This document shows positions 31,533-31,797 of a stretch of 31,797 bases of DNA, piece after piece. Numbering within the stretch: the first letter of the stretch is position 1; each line of letters starts with the position of its first letter. The notes under the pieces are model-generated. The model made no database searches. It was not told where the DNA came from and saw nothing but the letters and a program-made list of their open reading frames with translations. Source of the stretch: Plantago elongata (lineage: Eukaryota; Streptophyta; Magnoliopsida; Lamiales; Plantaginaceae); NCBI GenBank assembly GCA_036897095.1, contig JAYMSP010001464.1, forward strand, positions 1-31,797, in the 5' to 3' direction. The position numbers and the translations under genes were made by a program.

Positions 31533-31797
31533 GACCATTTTCAATGGTGACGGACGACGGCGCGTCGTTTTGCTCCAATGGTGGCGCGTCGTCGTCGCGT
31601 CGCCACGTCATTTTTTTTAAAATTCAAAATTCAAATTCATATTGAAAAATTCATGAGTACAAACAAGACACAAATAAGACAGAAGGTGAAAAACACAAAG
31701 CAAACAAGGCACAGAGAAAAAAACACAAAGTAAACAAGGCATAAGGTAAAAAAACACAAATGCGGCACACTACGGAATTGATCATTCGCGATTAGCC
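31530..31797. mobile_element. End of a PIF/Harbinger-like DNA transposon (truncated by the window)
   Basis: After TTA (31530-31532), which fits the 3-base target duplication of this superfamily, the sequence GACCATTTTCAATGG begins. It resembles the GAGCATxxxCAATGG ends of plant PIF/Harbinger elements. Inside lie CG-rich words (GACGACGGCGCGTCG, GGCGCGTCGTCGTCGCGTCG) that contrast with the AT-rich surroundings, and CTCCAATGG repeats the terminal motif. The other end is beyond position 31797, so size, second inverted repeat and any transposase cannot be judged. Confidence 0.5.
31660..31762 (+). repeat. Short minisatellite, period about 30-31 bp
   Basis: AAACACAAA(G/T) recurs at 31691, 31721 and 31752, each of the first two followed by (C/T)AAACAAGGCA. 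A poorer copy (GACACAAATAAGACAGAAGG) precedes them. The array lies within the presumed Harbinger element. Confidence 0.75.

Noticed and set aside
1-31797. CRISPR arrays, operons, bacterial attachment sites, an undescribed gene system
   Set aside because: The gene structure is plainly that of a plant nuclear genome; no regularly spaced repeats with unique spacers and no unexplained gene cluster were seen.

Overview
The window looks like nuclear DNA of a flowering plant, probably a eudicot. It is AT-rich. Genes are split by GT-AG introns, and the proteins are typical plant families: a plant-type nucleotide-diphospho-sugar transferase, a LIMR/LMBD1 membrane protein, an F-box/LRR/FBD protein and two CPRD49-type GDSL esterases. 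The spaces between genes hold small transposons and minisatellites. The many ACCCGAA-type repeats remind me of Caryophyllales genomes, but that is a weak inference.

Layout. 1-2500: AT-rich intergenic DNA with two MITE/foldback-like elements and a possible 5' exon of a minus-strand gene running off the left edge. 2564-4950 (+): a four-exon type II membrane glycosyltransferase of the At4g15970/DUF271 kind. 6776-11580 (+): a 14-exon LIMR-family gene whose joined exons give exactly 509 codons plus stop. 13651-14430: a short two-exon ORF followed by protein-like segments in shifting frames, probably a decayed gene. 16626-18220 (+): an F-box/LRR/FBD gene, convergent with the next gene. 18802-21169 (-) and 22147-24090 (-): a tandem pair of six-exon CPRD49-type GDSL genes whose first five exons have identical lengths (111/78/141/77/150). 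24091-31797: almost gene-free, with two blocks of a degenerate ACCCGAA minisatellite, a decayed 12-oxophytodienoate-reductase-like fragment at 29558-29800 (-), SINE pieces and the end of a PIF/Harbinger-like element at the right edge.

The five genes show no shared pathway; this is ordinary plant gene order, not an operon or cluster. The only related neighbours are the two GDSL genes. I found no undescribed biological system. The points most worth a second look are local duplications that copied splice or polyadenylation signals: intron 1 of the glycosyltransferase, a 63-nt in-frame alternative acceptor in the LIMR gene, and an exact 81-bp duplication carrying AATAAA behind the F-box gene. Others are a 99-bp tRNA-derived SINE with an 11-bp target-site duplication and the hidden OPR pseudogene.

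Coordinates of exons were derived by hand from splice consensus, reading frame and remembered family patterns; no alignment or transcript data were available.
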